Below are positions 34,614 through 47,589 of a stretch of DNA of 64,000 nucleotides, piece after piece (position 1 is the first letter of the stretch; every line of letters starts with the position of its first letter). The stretch comes from Nymphaea colorata (taxonomy: Eukaryota; Streptophyta; Magnoliopsida; Nymphaeales; Nymphaeaceae), in assembly GCF_008831285.2 (NCBI RefSeq), contig NC_045149.1, forward strand, positions 5,447,500 through 5,511,499. The letters run 5' to 3'. A program made the translations under genes and the position numbers. Under the pieces are notes generated by a model, which did no database searches, had not been told where the DNA came from, and saw nothing but the letters and a program-made list of their open reading frames with translations.

Positions 34614-36249
34614 GGATTGAGCTTGTCCCCAAGCTCCTATATGAGGAAATCACTGAACTAATTCTTCCAATACTTCCCATGACGTTCCTTGGCTCTGCCC
34701 TTCCCATTCCACCACCACCTCTGATCTTTGTTGGCCTCCATGTTCTACCTATCTGTCTGTGATGTAATATTCGCTGGGGAACTGGTTGCTGCCTGGTTAT
34801 GTTCTCAATATGATTCGGTAAGTCTTCATAATGTGGCTTCAATCTTGAAACATGAAAGGCTGGGTGTACTTTTGCCTCAGCCGGTAAGGCTAGCCTATAA
34901 GCTTCTTTCCCTAACCGTTGAAGTACCTTAAAGGGTCCATAGTATTTTGGTAACAATTTGGAATAGGGCAGACCCATGAGTGAACATTGCTTAATTTTCA
35001 ATCTTATCAAACACACATAATTCCCCACTAATAATTCTCTATCTTTTCGACCTTTGTTGTATACTTGGCTCATCCGGTTTTGTGCCCTTGCAATATTTTT
35101 TTGAAGAAAGTTTACAATCTGATTCTGGTTTCGTAACTCACAGTCTACCATATCATCACTTGCCGTGTCTTCCTCATAATGTGGAAATGGAGGTGGAAAC
35201 CTGTAAAGAGCCTCGTATGGGCTGATCCCAATAGTGGAATGTGTATTGGAATTATAGGACCATTCAGCCCAAGCTAATAGTTTGACCCATGTTTTTGGCC
35301 TCTCACCAGCGAAACAACGTAAGTATGTTTCTAGGGTCCTATTCACAACTTCACTTTGCCCATCCGTTTGTGGATGATGGGCTGAACTATAGTGGATCTT
35401 GGTTCCCACTAATCTCATCAATTCCTTCCAAAATGTGCTCAAAAATATCGAGTCACGATCGCATACTATGGTATGAGGAGTACAATGTAACTTCCCAACA
35501 TATTCATGGTAGATGTTTGCCACGAGTGGTCCGTTGTAGTGTCGTGGAAGAGGTGCGAAGTGACTATAATTCGTTAGCCTATCCACCACTACTAATACCA
35601 CCTCTTTTCCCTCAGCCTTTGGCATGACCTCCATGAAGTCCATCGAAATATTAACTTATGGCTGCTTCGATGTAGGTAGAGGGCAAAGATGTCTAGGTGG
35701 TTTTACATTCTCGTTCTTCTCCCTTTGGCATACTTGACATCGCTGCACATATGCTCTAGTTTCGGCCTTCATGCCTTCCCACCAAAATTGACTCTTAACT
35801 CGGGCTAGAGTCTTGGCTACACCTTTGTGTCCAGCTGCCAAAGTATCATGGAAATGGTGTATCAACTCCTGGGTGAGTTTGGACTGTTTAGGAATAATGG
35901 TCTTTCCTTTTCGGCATAAGATATGACCCTTTACTGAATACTGTGAGATAGAGTTCTCATTTTGTTTCACGGTTCCCTTCAACAATCTCAGGTTGTCAAT
36001 TTTATCTTGCTCAAGGGCTATACATTCCCACAAGTTCGTGTTGATTACGGATAATGTCAATAAGCTTTCTCCCAAACGTGACAAGGAATCCGCCACTGTA
36101 TTGTTGGGTCCTTTCTTATATTCCACCACAAAATCATATCCCATGAGTTTTGCTAACCAGTGCTGCTGTATAGGCGTGCTAATCCTTTGATTCATGAAAT
36201 ACTTAAGGCTGTTATGATCAGTTCGGACTGTAAACTTGCATCCTAACAC
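34614..36249 (-). pseudogene. Gypsy D RNase H end, integrase and chromodomain-like tail
   Basis: The first piece (36249-35656) has the RNase H end (FTVRTDHNSLKYFMNQR) and the integrase HHCC finger (HDTLAAGHKGVAKTL, CQVCQREK). It is separated by a stop from the core (from 35643), whose D, D and E lie in [19 protein letters not shown] and [10 protein letters not shown]. The C-terminal part contains [11 protein letters not shown] and [14 protein letters not shown]. Near 34770 the frame slips; the adjacent frame then reads [17 protein letters not shown], a stop, and FPHIGAW, the pattern of a chromodomain (W-E-G … WE … FP). Such domains direct chromoviruses to marked heterochromatin. Confidence 0.92.
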
Positions 36250-36269
36250 ATATGGATGCCACTTCTCGA

Positions 36270-37530
36270 AGGGCTAGCACTATTGCCAACAGTTCCTTTT
36301 CATAAGTAGATAATGGCTTGGCTCGGCTAGTCAAAGCCTTAGACATGTATGCTATAGGGTGTCACTCTTGGCTGAGGACTGCCCCAACGCCTACTTCACT
36401 TGTATCTGTTTCAATCACAAATTCTTTCTCAGAGTTTGGCAATGTTAAAACGGGGGCTGATGTGAGTGCATTCTTGAGCTTGCTGAATGCTTCAATAGCT
36501 TTTTCAGTCCAAATGAAAGGCTCTTTCTTGAGGATATGGGTTAAGGGTGCAACTATGGACCCGTAACCTTGTATGAAACACCTATTATAGCCTGTGAAGC
36601 CAAGGAAACCTATTAGGCCCTTTGCATCTTTTGGTTTTGGCCATTTCTGAACTGCCTCAAGTTTGTCTGGTTCAGTTTTAACCCCTTCATGTGACACAAT
36701 GTGTCCAAGATATCCATCGAAGTTTGTCCAAATGTGCACTTTGACATTTTCGCATATAGCTTATTATCTTTGAGGATTTGTAATACCGTCTCCAAGTGCC
36801 TTGTATGCTGCTCTAAGCTCGGGCTGTAGACTAAAATGTCGTCAAAAAACACTAGCACATACTCTCTCAAATAGGCCATAAACAAGTCGTTCATACACCA
36901 TTGGAATGTAGCCGGTGCATTTGTAAGGCCAAAGGGCATTACCAAGAATTCGTAGTGCCCATCATGTGTGCGAAAGACTGTTTTTGTTATATCTATCTCC
37001 TCCATATGGATTTGGTGATAACCAGCCCTCAAATCCATCTTTGAAAAGTATGTTGCTCCAGCCAACTCATCGAGGAGTTCATCTATCACGGGTATGGAGT
37101 GTTTGTCTTTCACGGTGACTTCGTTTAGAGCACGATAGTCCACACAAAACCTCCAAGACCCATCTTTCTTCTTTACTAGCAACACTGGTGAAGAAAACAG
37201 ACTGTTGCTTAGCCTTATGACTCCACTTTTCAGCATTTCCTTGACCAGATTTTCAATTTTAGTTTTTTGACAATGTGCATATCGATACGGTCTAACACTA
37301 ACAGCTTCAGCCCCTTTCATGAGTGCTATCTGATGGTCATGCGACCTCTTTGGAGGCAAGCTCTTAGGCTCCTCAAATACTTCTGAAAACTGGTCTAGAA
37401 TATGCTGCACACATTCTGGAATGTCCTCATTACTTTTCATCTTAGGAATAACATCCTTGACCATAGTAACCAACCACATCGCCGGCTGTTGTGCTATTAA
37501 TGTTTTCATGACCACTTTAGGTTTCCACAT
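36270..37530 (-). pseudogene. Gypsy D reverse transcriptase and RNase H, frameshifted
   Basis: Fingers and palm are clear: SSPVLLVKKKDGSWRFCVDY, FSKMDLRAGYHQI, FLVMPFGLTNAPATFQ and the catalytic VLVFFDDILVYS at about 36848-36813. The connection to RNase H shifts frame near 36720-36740 (GYLGHIVSHEGV, then FLGFTGYNRCF, IETDTSEVGVGAVLSQE). A second interruption falls near 36255-36360. A complete, correctly ordered domain with few lesions implies recent activity of the family. Confidence 0.94.
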
Positions 37531-37636
37531 GAGTTCTAATGGTTGTCAATGTCTATTGTCCTTCACCACCTTCCTTTGGAAATGACATGGTCATTTCCTA
37601 AAAATCCCAAGTAATTCGGCCTAGGGTCTTCATCCA

Positions 37637-37906
37637 TTATACACCCAAAACGATATCTACCCCTCCAATTGGTAAGACAAATAGATCAATTGTGAAGGGA
37701 ATCTTGTGCATGACCAGCTTTACATCCTTGCATATTTCATTACAAGGCAACTTCGACCCATCTCCTACCATGACGTTAAAGGTCACTTGAGGATTTGGTC
37801 GGCATCCAATGCTTTGGGCTGTTGAAGTATTCATAAAATTATGTGTAGCACCGGTATCAAGAAGAACAATAACATGGTGCTTGCCGATTCGTCCCCTCAC
37901 TTTCAT
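37637..37906 (-). pseudogene. Gypsy D aspartic protease
   Basis: The active-site motif LLDTGATHNFM is intact at about 37863-37830, with the flap-like VMVGDGSKL and the closing GGVDIVLGV typical of plant Gypsy retropepsins. The domain ends in a stop (37636 region), where the pol frame would normally continue, so pol cannot be made in one piece. Confidence 0.9.
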
Positions 37907-39349
37907 CTAGTTCGCGCCATTAGGATTGGTCAACATTAGACATAATCCTTCATTGAACTCATTAGTATCATGCTCAGCTATACCACTTGATACTTTCTCG
38001 GTCTCTTCATGGTCTGATTGCTCATCCTCATATTCATCATAGTCGTTGATGAGTATAAACAATTTCCGCTCTTTGCATACATGCCCCTTAAACCATTTTT
38101 CATCACAATGATAGCACAATCCTTTTGCCATCCTCTCATCACGTTCTTCTCACGTGATGTAATGTTTCTTAGGTATATTATTTCTGCGTTGTGATACCTC
38201 TTTTGATCTTGGTTTTGGATTATTTTTAGGTGGTCTGGCCCGGTGTGGATCAAACCGTTTCTCTTGCTTTTGGAGAGCCCGTTTTCGTGCAATTTTCTCT
38301 TCTTTATGTCGAGCAACTTTCATGCATATCTTTAAGTCACGAGACTCTTGAGAAAGTACAGCCAATTGTATATCCGGCTGCAATCCTCCAATGAAAGCTC
38401 CTACCAAAGCTGCTTCGTCCCAACCTCGTACTTGGTAAGATAAACTTTCAAATTTGTGTTGATAGTCTAACACTGTTTCGGTTTGAGTGAGAATCTTTAG
38501 TTGCACATTAAAATCTGTAAATCTGGAATCTTCAAACCTACTCATCAGCTCATTCTTGAACTGCTCTCAAGTTTGATTTGGCTCTCGGTAGCTAATCCAC
38601 TGAAACCACTTCAAGGCTTTCCCTTCGAAGTACATCATCGCGTAGGTAATTTTTTAATCATTTGGTATGCCTTGACACTGAAAATATCTTTCAGCTTTGA
38701 AAACTCATTCATGAGTTTGCTGTCCCCTAAATCTTGGAAATTCGATCTTAACTGCTGGCGCTCTTACTTCAACCAGATTTCGGTTCTCCCGCCCTTGACG
38801 TCCTACCGGCTGTCTCCTATCATCAACCGGTCGATTAGCTTCCTCATGATCCTCCCAAACTGGTCTTTGATGATCATAGACTGGTGGTGGTTGGCGTTCC
38901 CCTTGTGATTCAACCCTAAGATTAGGTTGATCAGTCCCCTCACGCCTATCTCCCACATTTGGCACTCCCTTAGACCGATTTATGAGTTTTTCTAATTCTT
39001 CAAGTGTGTTAATAGCTATCGGTCCTTCATGATTATTTTGTCTTTCATAAGACGTGCTAGGCGAATTAGACCTGGGTTTGCCATAATTCTCACGGTTTAT
39101 AACACTTTGCATAGTCCTTTCAACCTGCTCCATGCGTTGGTTGAGTTGATGGTTTTAAGTAGTAACAACGGTAATCAATTACATCATACGGTCCAGCTTG
39201 CTGTCTATTCCAGACATCTTGCTATCTATCCCATTCATCTTGCTTTCCATCTGAGCTATCTTCTCATTTCCGACATCTAACTCTGCCACAACTTCATCAT
39301 CGTCTTGAGGAATCACCTCAGCTTCCGGCTGCTTGCCTTTTCTCACCAT
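37907..39349 (-). pseudogene. Gypsy D gag with nucleocapsid knuckle, several stops
   Basis: The ATG at 39349 starts MVRKGKQPEAEVIPQDDD, followed by short coiled-coil-like repeats (KMNGIDSKMSGIDSKLD). A TAA ends this part at 39179, and the frame resumes to 38705 (EFPRFRGQ). The capsid core continues through three stops near 38705, 38660 and 38575, two of which are TGA where tryptophan is expected. It reads on as FNVQLKILTQTETVLDYQHK and FIGGLQPDIQ. The CX2C knuckle CYHCDEKWFKGHVCK is at about 38116-38072. Gag would package the RNA; this copy is dead as read. Confidence 0.9.
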
Positions 39350-39376
39350 ATTTGTTGTGTCAAAGACCCCAAAACA

Positions 39377-39388
39377 GCTCTGATACCA
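39377..39388 (-). other. Primer binding site of Gypsy D
   Basis: The minus strand reads TGGTATCAGAGC two bases from the LTR end. It is the initiator-Met tRNA type usual for plant chromoviruses. Confidence 0.9.
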
Positions 39389-39390
39389 CT

Positions 39391-41953
39391 TAATGCGACA
39401 TGCCCTTGTAGTTGCTGAATGAACACCAATTTGCAGTCGCTTCCCAAGTCTATTGGGGTTGAACACGCCGAAGGAGGATAAAAGAATAGGGATTACAATT
39501 TTGAGCCCAAGTCGGACAGCAGCCCCAACTGAAATTTAGCCCCTAGGACTGGAATACAAGGATAGATTTCCCTTCCCCAGTCTTCTCCTACTACAATCAA
39601 TAATGGTGTCTGAGGCTTTACAAGCGTTATCGATACAATTTTAGTTCTCTTCCTCACTCAACATCCATTCATCCATTCCATGCCAAACCATACATACATT
39701 TCCTAGAACGAGCAATCCACACCCTTCGCCCTAGGTAAGTCCAGCAGCTTGGGAATGTATCCTCGGCTAAATGAGCGTTAGAGGATTCCCTAATGGCTGC
39801 AAACCCGAAGGTTGGCTAGAAGTGAAAATACACCCTCCCACGCAGCTATAGGGGGTTCGACTGTACCTTGCTGGAGCTAGTCCAGCGCTCACCGAGGATT
39901 GAAGGCCAATGAATCCTCGGTATTCAGCAATTACACCACAGCAAGCCTCTCCTTGATTAGCTGCTGCAGTGTTCTCCTAACTGAGTTCGCCTTCTTCGGG
40001 TTCCCCTCAAATCAATCAAATTACAATAGGTCAAGAAAGGAATTATCAAAAATACAAAGAGTAAGGAAGTTCTGCACTTCACTGATCAGCATATGAACCC
40101 TTGTTGATTGTGGAATAGGGGGTAGCAGGTGCCCCGTTCGACGCCGGCAGCGCGTTATTCAAAAGTCCAAGTTCAGTTCAGGAATCAGCACGTTACAACA
40201 GCTAGCATTAACCATTCTGGAAGCTACAAATGAATGTAGCAATCAAGCAGATGCAAAATCTTCTATTAAATAAGGCTTGAGTCATGGAGAATGCACCAGA
40301 GGACTAATTTCACCCAAATCCATAGAGAAATTGGGGAAACTGGCGAGAATCACTCTCACAGGTGTGAAATTAGAGTTCCGACCCTTGCTGCTTCAGAAAT
40401 TCATATCTTGGCGCATAGATCTTCAAAAATCACGAAATTTGGACTGAAAGAAAGCTAAGATCTGGAGGAGTAACACTCCAAAAATTAGCTCCAAAGTCAT
40501 TTCCAGCTACTGGCTCATTGAACTTGAAGTTGTGCCTGATTCTGCTTGAATCAGCTTGTCGCAGGTTTCACGTGATGGTCTGGAGTCAGTCTCCTTCAAA
40601 AATTCACCAAAATTCGATCGTAACTCAGATTGAGCTGAAATTTGAACAAGTGATAGCCAAGATATTGAGGATCAAACGCCCAAAGTTTCAGATCCAAATT
40701 CGATTCCAATCAGCCACTTGTTGTGGTTGAAGTCTGGCCTCAATGCTGGTCCTTGCAGGAGCAATGCCGCCGATTTTTGCTAATCGCCGCCGCGATTCCG
40801 ATCTGCTCCGGTTAACAGGCCTACTCAACTCTAATTCTACTCAAATTTTGCCAGTGTGATCCTTTGATGATTACTGAGATAACTGTACCATCTTCCCCTT
40901 TAGATCTACCTCCAATTGCTATGACTTTGTTGATTGTTAGAGAATTCTGTCACAGCTCCAAAACAGAGTCTTTGTGCTGGTTCTCTTCACACAGCAGCTC
41001 GATCTGCTCATCCAAACTCCTCCGTAACTTGACACAGGTGTGAATTCAACATTCATGATTGAAGTATGTCGAATTAAGATCGATTTTATCTAAGCCAGAC
41101 GTTAGGCGATCTGCAGTAATTTGCAATCGCTCTCGCCCGAACTCGTCAGCACCTATCTCCTTAGTTCAATACTTCGATTTGGGATGGATCTGATCGATCT
41201 GCTCCTCATGTTAGATGAGAGAATTCTCGAATCGTGCTGAGTGTCAGCTTCAGCTCCTTCTTCGATTCTGATCACATATCCAATCCTCGGTAAAGATCCT
41301 ACGGAGTATGGATTCATACCGATAGGAATTGATCTCTGGTTGTCATGCAGTAGTATGCAAATAATCAGACTGATCGACGACTTGGCTCATGATCAGATCT
41401 ATTCTTTCCCTGTCCAGGCTTTTAGATGCTCCTATGATAATGACGTTGCCTGCAGTTCCGGTGGAGTTCCCGACTCCTCCTCTCTGGTTCTGCACACGGT
41501 TCTTCTTCTCCAGTGAGGATTCCTCGTCGGCTAGGACTTTGGCACCACAATCCAATGGCCTGGCCCTTACGCAGGAGAAAATTCCAATTTTATTGATTCA
41601 AATTGTCAAAAGATACAAATTTGGGGGCATTCTCCAGCTTATATACCGCTGGACTGTCTCGGGTTTAACCCGTTGTCTCAGACTGAGACGATACAAGACC
41701 AGACTAAAAAATCAAAACAAAAACGAATACAATGACTTGGCCTGGGCTTGAACCCAGCCGTGACGTGCTCAGGTTAGCCTGAGCTCATACATGCTGAACC
41801 TAACCCGGACACCTCTGACCTTCATCCCTGATCTGCTGACTACTAACTCGTTGTGCGCTTATCCCTCAGCGTCGTCGGCTATACGTTCGCATAATATCCC
41901 TCTTCTGCGATAGTCCCTGTGCTTTTGTCTGCGTTCCAAGTGGGTGTGTATCA
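39391..41953 (-). repeat. 5' LTR of Gypsy D (2563 bp)
   Basis: It begins TAATGCGACATGCCC on the plus strand (first G lost compared with the other LTR) and ends GGGTGTGTATCA. It aligns throughout with 31912-34599, with mostly single-base differences and a few indels, including a 17-bp extra piece near 39607-39624. Confidence 0.95.
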
Positions 41954-41958
41954 GCTAC

Positions 41959-42283
41959 CTACCACATCGTTTCTACCATCCTCCTCTTTTTACTTTTCTC
42001 TCCATTCATTACTCAGCATGAATGTCAATCTAATGCGATTCTCTGGAGTTCTAGGTCGATTCCATCTAATAGAATCTTCATATAGATAGAAGTCTTAATG
42101 CCATGTGAGCTCATTTTAAGAATTCATATGTTTATAAATATATATAAGTAAAGAATGTAAACATATACCAATTTCTCTCTCTCCCTCTCTGTACACACAG
42201 ATTCATGAAGATGATTGTATTGCTTAATTTAGAACTTAAGTGAAGCATGCACCATCAATCTCTATCCTGCTCTCTTTGCACAC

Positions 42284-42369
<86 letters not shown>

Positions 42370-45300
42370 AGGATGTTTTAATTTTATAGACTGTAAACTC
42401 TTTCAATTGGTATTCTCTTTGATCAAACAATAAGTTTAGTTTTTTATACAAATGCATTTGTTGCCTGTGCTTTTCCATGATGTTGTACTTAAAGACATGT
42501 GGCCAAGAATCACCACCATCATAGAGGAAAAGTGAGACGAGCAAAAGTTTGTTGGTGAACTTGTTTGTTTGTAGAGTTTCGGTCGAACCTGCCTACTGGA
42601 TTATTTGGTTAGCCATTTCACAGTATCTCTCCATTTATTTTCAGTACCAAATATAGACAAAAATTTAGTGACCAGGTTGTCACTCGCACAACGACCTAGG
42701 ATTTTTTTTTCCTAGAATAGCTTGTCTTTTTTTATTTTTGGTGGTAGGGTTATGTAGTTTTTTTTTTTCTGATTCTCTGTTTTATCTTGCATGTGTATAT
42801 ATGTAGGTTTTTCTAGTACTTATTTTGGTTATTTGAATCATAAGATTTAGACTCTTTTCGGATCAATTAAAAGCTATAGTGGTGAGGATGCACCGTTATT
42901 GATAATCTATACCGGTGATGAAACCCAGGGCAACAGTAATGGTGGTGGAAAACGACAATACTGGTGTGGAGCCTCTAGGTACTCCCCTCTTGTCAACTGG
43001 TTGTTTCTTGGAATAGTTAGATTTTTACACCAAGTTCATGGCATTTTAAATTTTGATCCAGTCCATGTTTGTCAAGTATGTAATATTAGTTTGATTCTAC
43101 AGAGAGTACCCTCTAAATTTCAGGACAAAACAAGGTCATTTGGTGTACCAGTTTTAGAAATTTAACTAGACCACCTAAGGAGCGAGCTTAGGTCTTATCC
43201 TTCTAAATGCATAAAAAAAAGATGCTCAATTGGTAGATTAGAGTAACACAACATAAAAATGAAAGGTAGAGAGGACTACTAAAACTTTGTTTCTTACACA
43301 ATGGTGAAAGATAAAACATATGCCCTAACTGCCAAGTTTGGTGCCATGGGAAACCTATATAACAAATGACAAATGAAATTTGACCTGAAATTTGATGTAG
43401 AGGTTCTCTATACATCAAATAAGCAGGCCTAGATGTTAGATTGAGAAACTACATCAGAATGTGAAATGGTGACATACCCAACTGATGATAGATTTTACTT
43501 CAAATAGAATGTAATGGAAAATTAAATAGAATGTAATGGTCTTATTAGATAACCTACCTTGAGACATGATAAACTATGGCTAAAGAACTTAGTATGCCAT
43601 AAAATTTGGTAAAATCAGCTACAAGTGACAGATATGAAATTCGTTCTAAAACAGAAACTAAAACATCACAAAGATAGTCCAAGAAGCTAATTATTGCTGC
43701 AAATAATGCAAGAACATGATTGGAACATGACTTTGGAAAATGGAGAAAGCTGACCTAATGACTTTGGATTAGCTTCAAGACACATGGGTAGGTTCTTTGT
43801 ACATGAGAGGAGAGCCTCCAAGTCAAAAGATAAAGATATGACTTCCTTAACATGATATATGCAATTCAAAAATTATGATAGAAATAAGGAAGTGTAGAAA
43901 ACAAATATGGAATAGCATGCAGTTAACCAGCTTGCTAGGCAGTTCAGATGAGGCTATGAATTGAACTGAAATATATAGAAACATATAGAAAAATATTCTC
44001 TTCTATGGATTTGAAAAGCCATTCCTGGTTATAGAGTTCCCAAGTTGGCCAACTTTTAGAACATATTTTCTGCTACCTGCAAATTGCAAGAAACTAGTTC
44101 TAGGAATGTGGTCAAATGGGAAGCAAAACAACTTGAATTTTTGTGAAAACAAACTAGATACTTAGAACAAATTGGACCTTTTAACAGTTCTAGAAAATGA
44201 GCTATGGATTGAGAGAAGTAGGTTCTTAAATATGGGCAAAATTCTGAAAATTATAGTAAATAAGATTTTGAACTAAGATTATAACATGAGGATTCAAAAT
44301 GCGGAAACTAAGTATAAGATGATTTCTAACATGACCTACACACCTCTAGCACTTTAAGCATGGTGTGAACCTCACATGCATGAATGCATGAGGAACAAAA
44401 AACAACTAGTACATAACATGAAAAAAAAATTAAAGATTAACCATAATGGATTACACATGATGAGCTGGTTTTATATAGATTAGGGTAATCATATCATGAT
44501 TATACCAAAACCAAGCATGGATACATACCAATTAGGGAAGAAAAAGATTGCATGTCTGTGGAAGGGGAACTACACCCATGAAGGAGTCTCAGCCTCTTTA
44601 AGGGCCTTAGAAACAAAAGAAACCAATAACAATGAAGGGAAACAATGTTGTGTCAAACAAAACAATGCAACATGAGTCTCAAGAGGAGCTAACATCTATG
44701 AAAGTGGTCTCAACCTCTCGATGATAACCTACTTGTAACAAGAAACTAATAATAAAGAGAGTAACAAACATAATATATATATATATAAAGATGGTCTCGA
44801 TCCTTCGTCAAAAACCTGGAAAAGCAAAGAAAAGGTAAAGCCTCTAAAGAGACTTCATAACAGAAGAACAAATGAAAAAAGGAAAGCATATATAGTGAAG
44901 GAGAGCCTACCTGCATCTACCAGAGATCCCTTCTTTATCTCCTTTCTACTTCTTTTTTTTTTCTCTTCTCCCTCCTTCTACCTCTTTTTTTTTCTCCCTA
45001 GAATAGGACATCCAGTAGGGGCAACTTAATGATGGTTATTTCTTTCAACACCTAAAAAATTGACTAATTTAGAAGACCATAAAAGAATAAAGAGAGAGTC
45101 GTACATGAAAAATTGACTAATTTACAAGATGAAAGGGCATCTCAACCCTAACATGTTTATATTGGTGATGAATAGCATTCCTAAAATTTCCAATACGATC
45201 TCCATTTTGTTTTGTTGACTGGACAACTTTAGAAAGAGTTGCCAACCCAAATTTGGACGGCTGGGATTGATTCAAGGACATATATTATAATATAGTAGTT

Positions 45301-47589
45301 TTGCATTTTGACTATGGATTGCAGACATAGATAGTACTAAAATATGAATTTAAAAGAATATTTTTTATTTAGATCCCAAGTGAAATATTTGATTAAAGGT
45401 TTAGATTAAAATCTACAGTGAAGATTTGAATTTAAAATGGATATTATGTTGCAAATTGTGTATCCAAATCATAGATTTGAACATGGGATTGATATAAAAA
45501 AGAAGGGTCATCCCCTACTTGGTCCCATTGAGCTGGGTGGGTTTAGTTTGAGTCCAATTGACTAAGCCTAAATAAGCAAGTGCAACTAGAATTGGTTTGT
45601 TACGCTAGGTTCAGTAAGCTCGAGCTTGATGGATTAGAATAAAACCTGGTTCAAAACGAGGTTGAATCTAGGTTCCACCAAGCTTAGACCAAGGTTAAGT
45701 TTAAATTAGCAGGACTAGATGACCTAAGCAGAACGGATAGGGTATGAGCTAGTGAACTAGTTTCTGTGTACCTAGCTAGGTTCCGTTTTAATGAACTAGG
45801 TGGGTTTGGTCGAGAGATTCTAAATAAGGCAGGTTAGGAAAACTAGGTATGGTGGGTCCCATTAAATCTAAACCAAGCAAGTGTTGATAGGTGAGTTTTG
45901 AGGCCCACCAGAGATCAAATTGGCTGGTTTCAAGGAGCTAAGGTTTGTCAGTCCTATCCAAGCTATTTCTGATAGGTTGAAGGAAAATGAGTTAAACAAT
46001 GTCCATTAGAGATAAATTAGGTATGTTCTATCTGAAATAGTTGTAGTTGAAGTTTGCCACTCAAATTTGAACAAAGAATTGATTTTTCTAAAAACACCAA
46101 TGTGAATTGGAAAGGAATGGTAAAATAAAGGACAAATTGGGAAAATGGCCAATTCAATGGGCTCTGAATGGAGTTTGGAGAAAATGAGCTAAGCGAACCC
46201 ACTTAGTAACTCTCAGATTAGGACAATCAAGAGATCAAATAATCCTATTGAAAATTAAGCTAATACGAGCTCTAGACATAACTACGAGTGAAGTGATTGA
46301 GTGAGTCAAGCAGATAAGGTTAATGAACTTGTAAAAATAAAATTGTGCTTCACTGGAGAATTTTTAACTGAAATTGAACTGGGGGAAGATAGATTTGCTC
46401 ATGAAGAGAATATATTACCAGGTCACATTAGTTGACATTGCAAAATTGAATTACAATTGAGCTTAGATCATAAAAATGGAGTGACAATTACTTAGGGGAG
46501 TGATCTCTCAACACTATGAAACTAAATCATTCATGCGTAAAGTAATTGGAAGTGAGCTAGGTTTAGGTTGTTCTAAATGTGATGCACATGTTTGAAGCTT
46601 GGTTTGGGCTGACTCAACTCGGTTGGAATGAAATGGAACTAACTTGCCAAAATGGGAATGAGAGTGACCTAATGACTGGGTTTGAACTTCCATGAACTAA
46701 AGTTTGGACATTGTACTCTACGAGCTACTAAAGTTTAGCTATGTGGAGCATGAGGAACTTATCCTAGGCTTGGTTAAGGTACAAGGTGAAAAATTGAGGT
46801 AGAAAGCTACAATTTCTAGAGAAATGGGCCTTGTCGGGCTCAGTTTTGCTAAAGTGAACAAGTTTGATGGAGAAAAACCAAAAGTGGCATTTCCAGGACC
46901 TAAATAAAGTCTATTACAAGTTGTGTGTTATTTTTGGGGGTTCAGTCCGTTAGCAGGTATAAGTTGTGCTAGGTTTAACATACTCAGTATCCCTAATTTC
47001 TAGGGTTTTCTTAAGGTTCATTGGCAAAATGATAAAATTGGCTGAGGGTTGCACAAGTGAATTAAGGTTTTCTAGGTTTTTCAAGTAATGATAGCCTAGT
47101 GATGGATGAAATAAGATAGTGTAACACTACCCCCGAGTCAAGGATCATATTGGTTGGAAAATGTGTCACGCATGGTTAGAATGATAAAAATGACATTGGG
47201 TCAAGCTAGTAGACTGGGGTTTTCCTATGTTTGAAGTAGTAAGGATCTTAATTGGGTAAAAAAGGCTGGTTTGATATTGTTCTAAGGTAAAGAATCAAAT
47301 TGAATGAAAAAAAAGTTGAAAACAGTTTCCAATGCAGGAATAAAATGCGAAGATTAAGGGTCTAAACAGCAACAAATTTTGGTGTCTTCATACCCATGCT
47401 TTGATGTCACACACTTATTGTCACTTTCTCTCCTACCACTGCCTCCTTTGGTTCTATGTGTTGGTTTTAGCTAGCTGCTAAAGCTTGTGCTTACTCACTC
47501 AACTCATGCAGAAGAGACGAATTTTTCCTAATTTAAGATCCTTAACAACATAATGTGATAGAAAAATTTTGAAACTAACATTATAATAT
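41959..47589. other. Intergenic sequence, no gene recognised
   Basis: AT-rich sequence without a convincing coding frame. 42876-42960 has a CACTA-subterminal-like motif (ATCTATACCGGTGATG) also seen near 23710. 44560-44800 carries loosely repeated GTCTCAACCTCT segments. 45500-46000 has repeated AAGCT/TAGGTT-style motifs. None could be assigned to a family. Confidence 0.5.
42285..42370. repeat. Compound (TA)n(GA)n microsatellite
   Basis: About 29 TA units run straight into about 14 GA units. Frames read through it are artefacts. Confidence 0.95.

Larger units (their letters stand above)
31912..41953 (-). mobile_element. Gypsy D: complete Ty3/Gypsy chromovirus (about 10 kb)
   Basis: LTRs of 2688 and 2563 bp flank a 4.8-kb interior with gag, CCHC-like knuckle, protease, reverse transcriptase, RNase H, integrase and a chromodomain-like tail on the minus strand. 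A perfect 5-bp target duplication, gctac, lies at 31907-31911 and 41954-41958. Integrase after RNase H marks Ty3/Gypsy. The tail and the very long LTRs point to the Tekay (Del) chromovirus lineage, by inference. A few stops and frameshifts disable it, though long frames survive. Confidence 0.97.

Noticed and set aside
35289-35627. 112-residue plus-strand frame
   Set aside because: It is antisense to the integrase core of Gypsy D.
23641-42881. A single giant CACTA element from CACTA at 23641 to TAGTG at 42881
   Set aside because: Only the five terminal bases match; the next bases of the two ends differ and no 3-bp target duplication is present.
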